From DASRHY01 sp035650275 (GTDB lineage Bacteria; Actinomycetota; Actinomycetes; Propionibacteriales; Kribbellaceae), in contig DASRHY010000018.1 in assembly GCA_035650275.1 (NCBI GenBank), positions 1 to 64,000 on the forward strand: a stretch of 64,000 nucleotides of DNA, given 5' to 3'. The translations under genes and the position numbers were made by a program. Every line of letters begins with the position of its first letter. Positions within the stretch are counted from its first letter, which is position 1. This document shows, one piece after another, positions 23,026-33,460 of this stretch. The notes under the pieces are model-generated. The model was not told where the DNA came from and ran no database searches. It saw nothing but the letters and a program-made list of their open reading frames with translations.

Positions 23026-26000
23026 TCAGTGCCCCGAGATCTGTAGGGCGAACGGGTCGGCGGGGAGGTCGAGCTCGGTGTACGCGGCGGCGCGGGTGAG
23101 GGAGGCGCCGCCGTCGTACTCCGCCTGGTACGCCGTGTCGCCGAGCGCCTCCCGGGCCTGCTCGGCGGTGCGGCGTACGTCCTGGCCCGGCAGCGACCGC
23201 ATCCCGCGGAGCGCGGCGGCGACACCGAGCAGCCGGGCGGACCGTTGCGCGTCTCCGGCGGCGAGCTCGACCGCGGCACTGGCCTCGACCACGGCGGACA
23301 GCACCGGCATGTCCTCGGCCGCGGCGCCGAGCTCGACCGCACGACGGCACAGCCGCCCGGCCAGGTCCAGGTCGCCGTCGTCGAGCGCCACTGCGGCGCG
23401 CATCGCGTGCATCATCGCCAGCGCCTGCGGCGCGAACCGTTCGGACACTGCGCCGAGCTGGTCCAGGGCCCGGTCGGTCAGCTCGCGGGCCGAATCCAGG
23501 TCGCCGGCACGTCGCTCGAGAACGCCCAGCGCGGCGTTCGCGAACGCCTCGTTGCCGGGGCTGGCGTCCCGGATCGCCTGCTCCCGGGCCTGCAGCAGAT
23601 CCGCCCGGGCGCCGTCGGTGTCGCCAAGCTCGGCCCTGCTCTGGCTGCGCTGGACCAACAGCATCGGAACCCCTTCCCGGGTGCCGAGCTCGTCCAGCAG
23701 TCGCAACGCCTCGGTCAGCGCCGGGACCGCCCGGGCATGGTCGCCGGCCTGCATCGCGTGACTGGCCAGGCCGCGCTGCGCGAGCGACATGCCCCAGCGG
23801 TCGCCGAGGGACCGGAACCCGGCGAGCGCCTCGGTGAGGTCGGCGTACATCTGCTCGACGTCGCCCTCGTTCTCGGCGAGCATCGCGCGCATCATCCGGG
23901 TCAGCGACCGGTTCCACGGGTCCGGGTCGTCCTGGGCCTTCTCGATCTGCACCAGCGCAGCCGAGCGGTCCCGCCGGATCATCGCCCAGATCCCGTCCGC
24001 GATGAGCGCCTCCATCCAGCCGTCCTCGCCGCGGTGCCGCCGGTGCAGCAGCCGGATCTCGGCCAGCGCCCGCAGTGACCGGCGCATCGCCAGGTCGGTG
24101 CGTTCGGTGCCCTCGGTGGCGATGTTGCCGAGCGCGTACAGGAACAGCGTGACGCTGCGCTGCCGGACCGGCGCCTGACCTGGTACGTCGAGCGCGGAGC
24201 GCAGCCAGGTCATCGACTCGGCCGGCCGGCCGCGCAGGTTCCAGTACTCGCCGAGCACTGCGACCAGCCGGATCGCCAGGTCGGCGTCGCCGGTGTCGAT
24301 CGCGAGCCGTAATGCGCCGAGCAGGTTGTCGTGGTCGGCGTCCAGCCGGGCGATCCAGACCAGCTGCTCGCCGGTACGCAGCTTCGGCTCGGCCAGCTCG
24401 ACCAGCTCGCGGAAGTGCTCGGCGTGCGTGCGTCGTACCGCGTCGGTCTCACCGGCCTCGGCCAGCCGTTCCGCGCTGAACGCCTTGACCGTCTCCAGCA
24501 TCCGGTACCGTACCGAGCCGCCGCTGTCAGTTGCCTCCAGCAACGACTTGTCGACCAGCGACGCCAGCACCGGCAGTACGTCGTCGGCGGGTACGCCGTC
24601 GCCGGCACAGACCCGCTCGGCCGCCTCCAGGGTGGCGCCGCCGGCGAACACGGAGAGCCGCCGGGCCACCGCGCGCTCGGCGTCGTCCAGCAGGTCCCAG
24701 CTCCACTCGACCACGGCGCGCAGCGTCTGGTGCCGCGGCAGCGCGGTCCGCGAACCGCTGGTCAGCAGCCGGAAGCGGTCCGACAGTCGCGCGACGATCT
24801 GCTCCGGGCTCATCGACCGCAGCCGTGCCGCCGCCAGCTCGATCGCGAGCGGCATCCCGTCCAGCCGGCGGCAGATCTCACCGACCGCGGGCCCGTTCTG
24901 CGCGGTGAGCGTGAAGCCCGGGCTGACCGCGGTGGCGCGGTCCGCGAACAGCTGCACCGCCGCGCCGGTGCTCTCGTCCCGGGCCGGCAGCTCCAGGGGC
25001 CCGACCGGGTACAGCTGCTCGCCGTCGATCCCGAGCGGCTCCCGGCTGGTCGCCAGCACCCGTAGCGACGGGCACCGGGTGAGCAGCGCGTCGGCCAGGT
25101 CCGCGACCCCGGCGACCAGGTGCTCGCAGTTGTCCAGCAGCAGGGTGACCCGGCGTTCGGCCAGCACCTCCAGCAGCCGGTCCCGGGCCGCCCGGACCGC
25201 GGGGATCCGGCCGGGCGCGATGGTGCCGCGGATTCCGTCGACGTACTCGCTGACACCCAGGGCGGACAGGATCGCCGGTGCCACGTCCGCGGGGTCGGCC
25301 AGCGGAGCGAGCTCGACGAACCAGATCCCGTCCGGCGAGTACGGCGCCAGCGTCGGCGCTGTCTCGGTCGCGAGCCGGGTCTTGCCGGCACCGCCCGGGC
25401 CGACCAGGGTGAGCAGCCGCGCGGTGCCGAGCAGGTGGCCGATCGCCTCGACATCCCCGGACCTGCCGACGAAGCTGGTCAGCCTTGCACGCAGGTTGTT
25501 CGGCACTGCGTTGTCCGGCACTGCGGTCTTCGGCATTGCGTTGTCCGGCGTCTTGGTATCGGTTGGCCGTCGTACCGGGTCGACGTCGTGGCCGCGCAGC
25601 ACCGCGACATGGAGGTCGCGCAGCCGGGGCGACGGGTCGACGCCGAGCTCGTCCGCGAGCCGGGTCCGCAGATCGTCGTACGTGGTGACCGCGTCGGTCT
25701 GCCGCCCGGACGCGTGCAACGTCCGGATCAGCAGTTCGTGGGTACGTTCCCGCAGTGGATGCGCGGCGGCCAGCGGGCGCAGGACGGCGACCGCATCGCC
25801 GGCCCGGCCGAGCCTGACCAGTGCGGCCGCGCGGTCCTCGGCGGCGGCCAGCCGCAGGTCGTCCAGCCGGGCCGCCGGCGCGTCGGCGAAGGGCACATCG
25901 CGTACGTCGGCCAGCGCCTCGCCGCGCCACAGTTGCTCGGCCTCGGTGAGCAGGTCGACAGTCTTGTCCGGGTCGGTCGCGGCGCGGGCGTCGGACACCA

Positions 26001-26328
26001 GCCGCTCGAACTCGAGTGCGTCGACGCGAGCGCCGGTCAGCGTGTACCCGGCCGGCCCGGACCGCACCGCGTCCGGCGAACCGAGCGTCGTCCGCAGCCT
26101 CGACACCAGTGACTGCAATGCGTTCGCCACGGCAGCCGGTGGCTCGTCCCCCCACAGGGCGTCCACCAAGGTGGTCGTACCTACCGGCCGGCCTGCGTCC
26201 AGCGCCAGCCGCACCAGCAGGGCCCGCAACCGCCCGCCGCGAACCTCCACCGGCGACCCGTCACCGGCCCGCACCTCCAGCGGCCCCAGCACTCCAACCC
26301 GCACCCAGCCACTCTCGCACAGCCTCAT
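23026..26328 (-). CDS. AfsR/SARP-type regulator with NB-ARC ATPase and TPR region
   Basis: 1100 aa. Domains in order: an OmpR-type winged helix (1-90, VLGPLEVRAG ... RLRALLVRLAL ... LVDALWG), a bacterial transcriptional activation domain (about 95-240), an NB-ARC-like ATPase (about 280-560) with P-loop GPGGAGKTRLA and LLLDNCEHL, a winged-helix spacer, then TPR-like helical repeats to the C-terminus (QRGLASHAMQAGDHARAVPALTEAL and similar). Such proteins activate secondary-metabolite or developmental genes through direct repeats. ATG 26328 is set by AGGAG 4 bp upstream. No biosynthetic cluster is adjacent; the DrrAB-like exporter is the nearest candidate target. Confidence 0.87.
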   Translation of the reverse strand: MRLCESGWVRVGVLGPLEVRAGDGSPVEVRGGRLRALLVRLALDAGRPVGTTTLVDALWGDEPPAAVANALQSLVSRLRTTLGSPDAVRSGPAGYTLTGARVDALEFERLVSDARAATDPDKTVDLLTEAEQLWRGEALADVRDVPFADAPAARLDDLRLAAAEDRAAALVRLGRAGDAVAVLRPLAAAHPLRERTHELLIRTLHASGRQTDAVTTYDDLRTRLADELGVDPSPRLRDLHVAVLRGHDVDPVRRPTDTKTPDNAMPKTAVPDNAVPNNLRARLTSFVGRSGDVEAIGHLLGTARLLTLVGPGGAGKTRLATETAPTLAPYSPDGIWFVELAPLADPADVAPAILSALGVSEYVDGIRGTIAPGRIPAVRAARDRLLEVLAERRVTLLLDNCEHLVAGVADLADALLTRCPSLRVLATSREPLGIDGEQLYPVGPLELPARDESTGAAVQLFADRATAVSPGFTLTAQNGPAVGEICRRLDGMPLAIELAAARLRSMSPEQIVARLSDRFRLLTSGSRTALPRHQTLRAVVEWSWDLLDDAERAVARRLSVFAGGATLEAAERVCAGDGVPADDVLPVLASLVDKSLLEATDSGGSVRYRMLETVKAFSAERLAEAGETDAVRRTHAEHFRELVELAEPKLRTGEQLVWIARLDADHDNLLGALRLAIDTGDADLAIRLVAVLGEYWNLRGRPAESMTWLRSALDVPGQAPVRQRSVTLFLYALGNIATEGTERTDLAMRRSLRALAEIRLLHRRHRGEDGWMEALIADGIWAMIRRDRSAALVQIEKAQDDPDPWNRSLTRMMRAMLAENEGDVEQMYADLTEALAGFRSLGDRWGMSLAQRGLASHAMQAGDHARAVPALTEALRLLDELGTREGVPMLLVQRSQSRAELGDTDGARADLLQAREQAIRDASPGNEAFANAALGVLERRAGDLDSARELTDRALDQLGAVSERFAPQALAMMHAMRAAVALDDGDLDLAGRLCRRAVELGAAAEDMPVLSAVVEASAAVELAAGDAQRSARLLGVAAALRGMRSLPGQDVRRTAEQAREALGDTAYQAEYDGGASLTRAAAYTELDLPADPFALQISGH

Positions 26329-26371
26329 GACGCTCCTGTCGTCGATCATTCGACACTCCGGCCCGTCGGCG

Positions 26372-26377
26372 TACGCT
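26372..26377 (+). promoter_or_regulatory. -10 box of leaderless promoter (beta-lactamase-like gene)
   Basis: TACGCT ends 7 bp before the ATG at 26385, and no ribosome site is present; this is the arrangement of a leaderless mRNA. Confidence 0.5.
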
Positions 26378-26384
26378 CAGCCGC

Positions 26385-27728
26385 ATGACTGCCCTCACCG
26401 CCCGGACGAGTGCCGCCCTCACCCGGATCGTCGCCGAGCGCCAGTCGAAGCACCGGGTGCCCGGCATCACCGCCGCTGTGGCCCGCAAGGGCGAGGTGAT
26501 CTGGACCGGCTCGGCGGGTGTCGCCTCGCTGGACGGCCCGGAGCCGCCCGGTCCGGACACGCAGTTCCTGATCGCGTCGATCAGCAAGACGTTCACCGCG
26601 GTGCTGGTGATGGGCCTGCGGGATGCCGGCAAGCTGTCGCTGGACGACACCGTCGACACGCTGATCCCGGAGAGCAAGCACGGCGGCATCACCGTCCGGC
26701 AGCTGCTCAGCCATGTCAGCGGCATGCAGCGCGAGCCGGTCGGCGATGTGTGGGAGGTGTTCCGGTTCCCGGACCGCGAGGCGCTGGTGGCCGGATGGAA
26801 CGATGCAGAGCGGATCGGCAGGCCGCACCACCGCTGGCACTACTCCAACCTCGCGTACTCGATCCTCGGTGAGATCGTGGCCCGCAGCTACGGCGAGTCC
26901 TGGTACGACGTGTTGCGGGCCCGGGTACTGGAGCCGCTCGGCCTCCGTCGTACGACGCTGGGCCTCAGCGGCACCGCCGCCACCGGGTACTACGTGCCGC
27001 CGTTCAGCGACGTGCCGGTGGTCGAGCCGGTGCTGGACATCGCCGCGATGGCGTCCGCGGGAGCGCTGGCCAGTACCACGACCGACCTCGCCGCCTGGTC
27101 CCAGTTCCTTGCCGAGGGCAACGACGAGGTGTTGGTCAAGGACACGCTGGACGAGATGAGCCAGCCGCAGATCATGGCCGACCTGGAGTCGTGGCAGCTG
27201 GCCTGGGGGCTCGGGTTCATGCTGGTCCGGGTCGGTGACCGGGTCTTCGCCGGACACACCGGCGGGATGCCGGGCCACATCACCGGAGTGTTCGTGCACC
27301 GCGCGTCGAGCACCGCCGGCATCGGGCTGATGAACGCGACCTCGGCACCGGACCCGGCGGCCCTGGCGACCGACCTCGCCGTCGAGGTGCTCGACAACGA
27401 CCCGCTGCTGCCCGAGCCGTGGGTTGCGGGCACGGCGGTGCCGGACGAGTTCGCCGGGCTGCTCGGCACCTGGTTCTCCGAGGGCCAGGGCTTCACCTTC
27501 TCGGTCCGGCAGGGCGTGCTGGAGGCGCGGCAGGCGAAGGCGCCGGAGAGCAAGCCGCCGTCGGTGTTCAGCAGGATCGGTGCGGACCTGTACCGCACCG
27601 ACTCGGGCGGCGAGGCGGGCGAGCTGCTCCGGGTCACCCGGGACGAGTCCGGCGTACCGGTGAAGCTGAACTGGGCGACGTACCTGTTCACCCGCGAGCC
27701 GTACGCGTTCGGCGAGTGGCTGGACTGA
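26385..27728 (+). CDS. serine beta-lactamase-family hydrolase (class C / esterase-like)
   Basis: 447 aa with the penicillin-binding fold. Catalytic SISK at Ser65-Lys68, YSN tyrosine motif (HYSNLAYS, about residue 149), and HTG (FAGHTGGMPGH, about 290) in place of KTG, which is typical of esterase/peptidase-like members. A C-terminal domain of about 100 residues (FAGLLGTWFSEGQGF ...) resembles the lipocalin-like extension of D-aminopeptidase/LACTB-type proteins. No signal peptide is seen, so it is probably cytoplasmic and not a classical resistance enzyme. It is transcribed divergently from the SARP gene and overlaps the next ORF by 13 bp. Confidence 0.85.
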   Translation: MTALTARTSAALTRIVAERQSKHRVPGITAAVARKGEVIWTGSAGVASLDGPEPPGPDTQFLIASISKTFTAVLVMGLRDAGKLSLDDTVDTLIPESKHGGITVRQLLSHVSGMQREPVGDVWEVFRFPDREALVAGWNDAERIGRPHHRWHYSNLAYSILGEIVARSYGESWYDVLRARVLEPLGLRRTTLGLSGTAATGYYVPPFSDVPVVEPVLDIAAMASAGALASTTTDLAAWSQFLAEGNDEVLVKDTLDEMSQPQIMADLESWQLAWGLGFMLVRVGDRVFAGHTGGMPGHITGVFVHRASSTAGIGLMNATSAPDPAALATDLAVEVLDNDPLLPEPWVAGTAVPDEFAGLLGTWFSEGQGFTFSVRQGVLEARQAKAPESKPPSVFSRIGADLYRTDSGGEAGELLRVTRDESGVPVKLNWATYLFTREPYAFGEWLD

Positions 27729-28459
27729 TCCCGCCGGAGGCCGAGGTCTTCCGGGCCCGGCTGCCGGAAGTCGTCGGCCTGTACGCCGGCGGGTCGCTGG
27801 CGCTCGGCGACCACCGGCCTGGCGTGAGCGACCTCGACCTGGTCGCGGTGGTGCCGTCCGTGCTGGACGCCGGGCGGCAGCGGGACCTGGAGCGGCTGCA
27901 CCAGCAGCTCGTCGCGGATGTGCCGGCGGCGGTCAGGCTGCACTGTGTCTACGTCGCGCGGCCGCTGGTCGAGCAGGTCGAGCGGGAGCATCCGACCTGG
28001 GCGAGCGGTGAGCTGTATCCGCGGCCGCTCGGCGGCATCGCCCGCGCCGAGCTGCACCGGCACGGCCTGATACTGGCCGGGCCGCCGGTCGCCGCGGTGT
28101 TCCCGCCGGTGACCTCCGCCGACCTGCGCACAGCGGTGCGGCTGGAGCTGAGCGGGTACTGGGCGCGAGCGGTCGGCCGGCGCAAGGCCTGGTTGCAGGA
28201 CGTCTACGTCGACCTGGGCCCGCTCGTCCTCGCCCGGGCCGAGGTGGCCCTGACCAAGGACCGGCTGATCACCAAAACGGAGGCCCTCACCCGGCTCGAC
28301 CGGTTCGGGGTACCGCCACGGCTGGTGGACGAGATGACCCGGCGCCGCGCTGGCGAGGCCGTACAGGTGCCGACCGGCTGGCGCGTCCGCCGTGCGCGGC
28401 TGGTTCGCCGGATTGTTGCCCGCGGCATCGAGACACTGCTCGCCGCGCACCCCGGCTAG
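27716..28459 (+). CDS. nucleotidyltransferase-domain protein (aminoglycoside-adenylyltransferase-like)
   Basis: 247 aa. A DNA polymerase-beta-type nucleotidyltransferase motif GLYAGGSLALGDHRPGVSDLDLVAVV (G-G-S, then D-x-D metal ligands) lies at about residues 20-45, followed by a helical C-terminal half (AVRLELSGYWARAVGRRKAW). This layout resembles AadA/ANT(3'')-type proteins and DUF4111 relatives. The substrate is unproven; it may modify a small molecule or be a regulatory transferase. GTG 27716 lies inside the end of the preceding gene, so translation is likely coupled. Confidence 0.65.
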   Translation: MAGLIPPEAEVFRARLPEVVGLYAGGSLALGDHRPGVSDLDLVAVVPSVLDAGRQRDLERLHQQLVADVPAAVRLHCVYVARPLVEQVEREHPTWASGELYPRPLGGIARAELHRHGLILAGPPVAAVFPPVTSADLRTAVRLELSGYWARAVGRRKAWLQDVYVDLGPLVLARAEVALTKDRLITKTEALTRLDRFGVPPRLVDEMTRRRAGEAVQVPTGWRVRRARLVRRIVARGIETLLAAHPG

Positions 28460-28524
28460 CCGCGGCTGCTGCCGTGCCGAGTACGGATGGCGACGGGATG
28501 CGATGGCCTGGAGGTCCGCCGCCG

Positions 28525-29838
28525 TCAGCGGCGGCGCTCGTCCTGGATCCGCTTGGCCTTGCCGAGCGAGCGCTCCAGCGCGTGCGGGTCGACCACCTCG
28601 ACGGCGCAGGTGACGCCGACCAGGTCCTTCACCCGGCGGCGCAGGCCGACGCCCAGCGTCGTACGGTCGCCGTCGAAGTCCTCGGCGACCTCGACCCGGA
28701 CGGTCAGCTCGTCCATCCGGCCCGGGCGGGTCAGCACGCACAGGTAGTGCGGGGTCAGGCCGCGGACCGCGAGGATCTGTTCCTCGATCTGGGTCGGGAA
28801 CACGTTCACGCCGCGGACGATCATCATGTCGTCGGTGCGGCCGGTGATCTTCTCCATCCGGCGCATCCCGGGCCGCGCGGTGCCGGGCAGCAGCCGGGTC
28901 AGGTCGCGGGTGCGGTAGCGCAGCACCCCGAAGGCCTGCTTGGTCAAGGTCGTGAAGACCAGCTCACCGAGCTCGCCGTCCGGCAGCACCTCGCCGGTGA
29001 CCGGGTCGATCACCTCGGGGTAGAAGTGGTCCTCCCAGATGTGCAGCCCGTCCTTGGTCTCGACGCACTCCTGCGCCACACCCGGGCCCATCACCTCGGA
29101 CAGCCCGTAGATGTCGACCGCGTGCATCGCGGTCCGGGTCTCGACCTCGGCGCGCATCTGTTCGGTCCACGGTTCGGCGCCGAAGATCCCGATCCGCAAC
29201 GCGGTGTCCGCCGGATCGATGCCACGGGCAACCATCTCGTCGAGCACGGCGAGGAAGTACGACGGCGTGATCATGATGATCCGGGCGCCGAAGTCCTGGA
29301 TCAGCTGGACCTGGCGCTCGGTCATCCCGCCGGACACCGGTACGACGGTGCAGCCGAGCCGTTCCGCGCCGTAGTGTGCGCCGAGTCCGCCGGTGAACAG
29401 CCCGTACCCGTACGCGACGTGGCAGACATCCCCGGCCCGTCCGCCGGCCGCGCGGATCGACCGAGCCATCAGGTCCGCCCAGGTGTCGACGTCGGCCTGG
29501 GTGTACCCGACCACGGTCGCCTTGCCCGTCGTCCCGGACGAGGCGTGCACCCGGACCACCTGCTCGCGCGGCACGGCGAACATGCCGAACGGGTAGCTCT
29601 GCCGCAGGTCCTCCTTGGTCGTGAACGGCAGCCGGCTCAGGTCCGCGAGGTCCTTCAGGTCGTCCGGCGCGAACCCGGCGCCGTCCAGCGCGGCGCGGTA
29701 GTGCGGCACGTTCTCGTAGCTGCGCCGGACCGTGTCCCGGAGCCGGTCCAGCTGCACCGATCGCAGCTCGTCGGTGCTCAGCCGCTCGCCCGCGTCGAGC
29801 AGTTCCGCCGGACAGGACTCACCCAGTCGCTGGCTCAC
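28525..29838 (-). CDS. paaK: phenylacetate-CoA ligase
   Basis: 437-aa member of the adenylate-forming family. The AMP-binding loop is HASSGTTGKATVVGYT (about 96-111), with the A5 motif IYGLSEVMGPG (about 240) and a C-terminal hinge GRTDDMMIVRGVNVFPTQIEE typical of PaaK. It activates phenylacetate to phenylacetyl-CoA with ATP, the first step of the paa pathway. GTG 29838 follows GGGAGGG. It lies downstream of the thiolase and PaaI genes on the same strand, separated by an 87-bp gap containing a 54-bp repeated sequence. Confidence 0.92.
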   Translation of the reverse strand: MSQRLGESCPAELLDAGERLSTDELRSVQLDRLRDTVRRSYENVPHYRAALDGAGFAPDDLKDLADLSRLPFTTKEDLRQSYPFGMFAVPREQVVRVHASSGTTGKATVVGYTQADVDTWADLMARSIRAAGGRAGDVCHVAYGYGLFTGGLGAHYGAERLGCTVVPVSGGMTERQVQLIQDFGARIIMITPSYFLAVLDEMVARGIDPADTALRIGIFGAEPWTEQMRAEVETRTAMHAVDIYGLSEVMGPGVAQECVETKDGLHIWEDHFYPEVIDPVTGEVLPDGELGELVFTTLTKQAFGVLRYRTRDLTRLLPGTARPGMRRMEKITGRTDDMMIVRGVNVFPTQIEEQILAVRGLTPHYLCVLTRPGRMDELTVRVEVAEDFDGDRTTLGVGLRRRVKDLVGVTCAVEVVDPHALERSLGKAKRIQDERRR

Positions 29839-29866
29839 GTTCGATCCCTCCCGGGGACTGCGCGAT

Positions 29867-29920
29867 GGTCACAAGGGCCCGATGAACAACGACACGCCTG
29901 GTAACAAGGGCCCGATGAAC
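29867..29920 (-). repeat. 54-bp intergenic repeat, copy 1 (tandem 21-bp motif, 33-bp period)
   Basis: Read on the minus strand, two 21-bp units beginning GTTCATCGGGCCCTTGT and ending ACC are separated by a 12-bp spacer (AGGCGTGTCGTT). The whole matches 41373-41426 at 49 of 54 positions. It starts 5 bp after the thiolase stop and ends 28 bp before the paaK start. The units are direct, not inverted, repeats and form no convincing hairpin. Confidence 0.85.
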
Positions 29921-29925
29921 GGGTT

Positions 29926-31130
<1,205 letters not shown>

Positions 31131-31134
<4 letters not shown>

Positions 31135-31571
31135 GACTGTCCTTCGTCGGGGATCAAGGTGCCGCCGATCTGCCGGCTGCGGCCGCGGAACTCCGCGATC
31201 AGGGCGTCGCCGGACCGGACCGTGACGTCGTAGATACCGTTCCGGCCGAAACTGGTCCGCTCCACCGCCTCGGCGACCAGCAGGTCGCCGATCCGGGCCG
31301 GCGCGACGAACACGATGTCGCAGGCCTGTGCGACGGTACGCACGTTGCGCGCGTTGCAGGCGAACGCGAACGCTGAGTCGGCCAGCGTGAACACGAAGCC
31401 GCCGTGCACGATGCCGTGTCCGTTGACCATGTTCGCCGCGACCTTCATCTCCAGCGTCGCCCGGCCCGCGGCGACGGACACCAGTCGCATGCCGAGGCCG
31501 GCACTGGCAGCGTCCTCGGCCCACATCGCCGCGGCGACCTTCTCGGCCAGCAGGTCCGGCTCGTCGGTCAT
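31131..31571 (-). CDS. paaI: hydroxyphenylacetyl-CoA thioesterase
   Basis: 146-aa hot-dog-fold thioesterase. The active-site segment NGHGIVHGGFVFTLADSAFAFACN, with the catalytic Asp in the long helix, is close to PaaI proteins. It rescues CoA trapped in dead-end hydroxylated phenylacetyl-CoA intermediates. ATG 31571 is preceded by a TATGGT -10 box 6 bp upstream, so the transcript is likely leaderless; an upstream in-frame Met has no such support. It heads the paaI-thiolase-(paaK) unit and is divergent from paaN. Confidence 0.88.
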
Positions 31572-31577
31572 GTCCTC

Positions 31578-31583
31578 ACCATA
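31578..31583 (-). promoter_or_regulatory. -10 box for the paaI unit
   Basis: On the minus strand TATGGT ends 6 bp before the ATG at 31571, consistent with leaderless transcription of paaI-thiolase. Confidence 0.45.
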
Positions 31584-31698
31584 TGACGTAGGCTCCGCCC
31601 GGTGTGACAGCCTATCCACGATTCGGATCGTCGCTGTAACATCGACGGCGTTAGGATCGGCATCGGAACGGCACGGACGACACCGAGGAGCGCGACCC

Positions 31699-33393
31699 AT
31701 GACCACAGCACCGACCGCCGCGTCGACTGACTGGTTCGCCGCCCACCGCGACCAGCTGGACGGCGCGCTGGCCGCGATCCGCAGCCGCGGCTACCACTCC
31801 GCGTTCCCCGAGTCGCCGAGCCCGCGCGTGTATGGCGAGACCGCCGCCGCGGACGGCAAGTCCGCGTTCGAGGCGCACCTCGGTACGACGTACAAGCTGT
31901 CCACCCCCGGCGCACACGGCACGGTCAGCACCGAGCGGTCACCGTACGGGCTGCCGCTCGACATCCAGTACCCGCGGACCACGGAGTCCGGCCTGGACGA
32001 GCTGATGGCCGCCGCTACGCGCGGCCTGCCGGACTGGCGCCGGGCCGGTATCGAGGGCCGGGTCGGGGCCGGGCTGGAGATCCTGAAGCGCCTGCATGCC
32101 CGGGTCTTCGAGCTTGCGAACGCGGTGCAGCACACCAGCGGGCAGGCGTTCGTGATGGCCTTCCAGGCCGGCGGCGCGCACGCGCTGGACCGGGCGCTGG
32201 AGGCGGTCGCCTACTCGTACGAGGAGATGAGCCGCTACCCGGCGACGGCGGCGTGGGAGAAGCCGGCCAAAGGTGACCCGATCACGATGGACAAGACGTT
32301 CACCGTGGTCGGCCGCGGCGTGGCCGTGGTGATCGGCTGCAACACGTTCCCGACCTGGAACTCTTGGCCGGGCCTGTTCGCGTCGCTGGTCACCGGTAAC
32401 GCGGTCGTGGTCAAGCCGCACCCGCTCGCCGTACTCCCGCTGGCGATCACGGTCTCGGTCTGCCAGGAGGTGCTCGCCGACGCCGGGCTGGACCCGAACC
32501 TGGTCACGCTGGCCGCGGAGAACGACGGTGACGGCCTGGCCAAGCCGCTTGCCACCCGGCCCGAGGTGAAGCTGGTCGACTTCACCGGCGGCACGGAGTT
32601 CGGCACCTGGTTGGAGGAACACGCCACCCAGGCGACGGTCTTCACCGAGAAGGCGGGCGTGAACGCGGTGGTGATCGACTCCACCGACTCCTTCAAGGCG
32701 ATGTGCGGCAACCTGGCCTTCACGCTGTCGCTGTACTCGGGCCAGATGTGTACGACCACCCAGAACCTCTTCATCCCCGGCGCCGGGATCGAGACCGACG
32801 AAGGGCACAAGTCGTTCGAGGACGTCGCGGCCGGTATCGGCGGCGCGATCGGCAAGCTGCTCGGCGACGACGCCCGGGCGGTCGAGCTGCTCGGCGGCAT
32901 CGTGAACGAGGGCGTCGCCACCCGGCTGGCGCGTGCGCCGGAGTTCGGCGAGGTGGTGCTCGAGTCCCGGGCGATCCAGCACCCGTCGTACCCCGATGCC
33001 GTGGTCCGTACGCCGGCCCTGGTGGTGCTCGACGCCGCGGACGACGAGGTGTACGGGCGGGAGTGCTTCGGCCCGGTCTCGTTCCTGGTCCGCACCGCCG
33101 GCAGCGGGCAGTCGATCGAGCTGTTCCGGTCCACTGTCCGTGACGGCGGCGCGATGACCGCCGGGGTGTACTCGACATCGGCCGACGTGATCGACTCGAT
33201 GCGCGAGGCCGCGCTGGATGTCGGGGTGGCGCTGTCGGAGAACCTCACCGGCCAGGTCTTCGTGAACCAGTCGGCGGCCTTCTCCGACTTCCACGGCACT
33301 GGCGCGAACCCGTCCGCGAACGCGTCGTACACCGACGGGGCGTACGTCGCGAGCCGGTTCCGGGTGATCCAGTCCCGGCGGCACGTCTCGTAG
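31699..33393 (+). CDS. paaN: PaaN-type aldehyde dehydrogenase (phenylacetate degradation)
   Basis: 564 aa, about 70 longer than ordinary aldehyde dehydrogenases, as is normal for PaaN. The NAD-binding strand VAVVIGCNTFPTWN, VVVKPHPLAVLPLA, and the catalytic Cys in LYSGQMCTTTQN (about residue 354) are visible. The family is tied to phenylacetate catabolism and probably oxidises the ring-opened semialdehyde, the role filled by PaaZ in other bacteria. GAGGAG lies 8 bp before ATG 31699. It is divergent from paaI with a 127-bp shared promoter region. The ring epoxidase genes (paaABCDE) are not in the window. Confidence 0.88.
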   Translation: MTTAPTAASTDWFAAHRDQLDGALAAIRSRGYHSAFPESPSPRVYGETAAADGKSAFEAHLGTTYKLSTPGAHGTVSTERSPYGLPLDIQYPRTTESGLDELMAAATRGLPDWRRAGIEGRVGAGLEILKRLHARVFELANAVQHTSGQAFVMAFQAGGAHALDRALEAVAYSYEEMSRYPATAAWEKPAKGDPITMDKTFTVVGRGVAVVIGCNTFPTWNSWPGLFASLVTGNAVVVKPHPLAVLPLAITVSVCQEVLADAGLDPNLVTLAAENDGDGLAKPLATRPEVKLVDFTGGTEFGTWLEEHATQATVFTEKAGVNAVVIDSTDSFKAMCGNLAFTLSLYSGQMCTTTQNLFIPGAGIETDEGHKSFEDVAAGIGGAIGKLLGDDARAVELLGGIVNEGVATRLARAPEFGEVVLESRAIQHPSYPDAVVRTPALVVLDAADDEVYGRECFGPVSFLVRTAGSGQSIELFRSTVRDGGAMTAGVYSTSADVIDSMREAALDVGVALSENLTGQVFVNQSAAFSDFHGTGANPSANASYTDGAYVASRFRVIQSRRHVS

Positions 33394-33460
33394 CGGTCCC
33401 GGCCCTGAGCCCGCGGTTATGGTGAAGGATCCGCCGCCAGGGGCCTGCATGGAGGATGCC

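Noticed and set aside
22859..23917. 352-codon minus-strand frame through the SARP C-terminus
   Set aside because: Upstream of base 23011 it runs in an alternative frame of the SARP gene and is Arg/Gly-rich; only the last 50 codons are independent of it and were kept as a separate small ORF.
28460..28524. Terminator between the nucleotidyltransferase and paaK genes
   Set aside because: GCCGCCGTCAGCGGCGGC is a possible small hairpin, but it overlaps the end region of paaK closely and is too short to separate from chance in such GC-rich DNA.
29867..29920. Peptide repeat GHKGPMN/GNKGPMNG as a coding tandem repeat
   Set aside because: The peptide arises from the 33-bp DNA period read antisense to the flanking genes; spacer and flanks are intergenic in both copies, so conservation is at DNA level.
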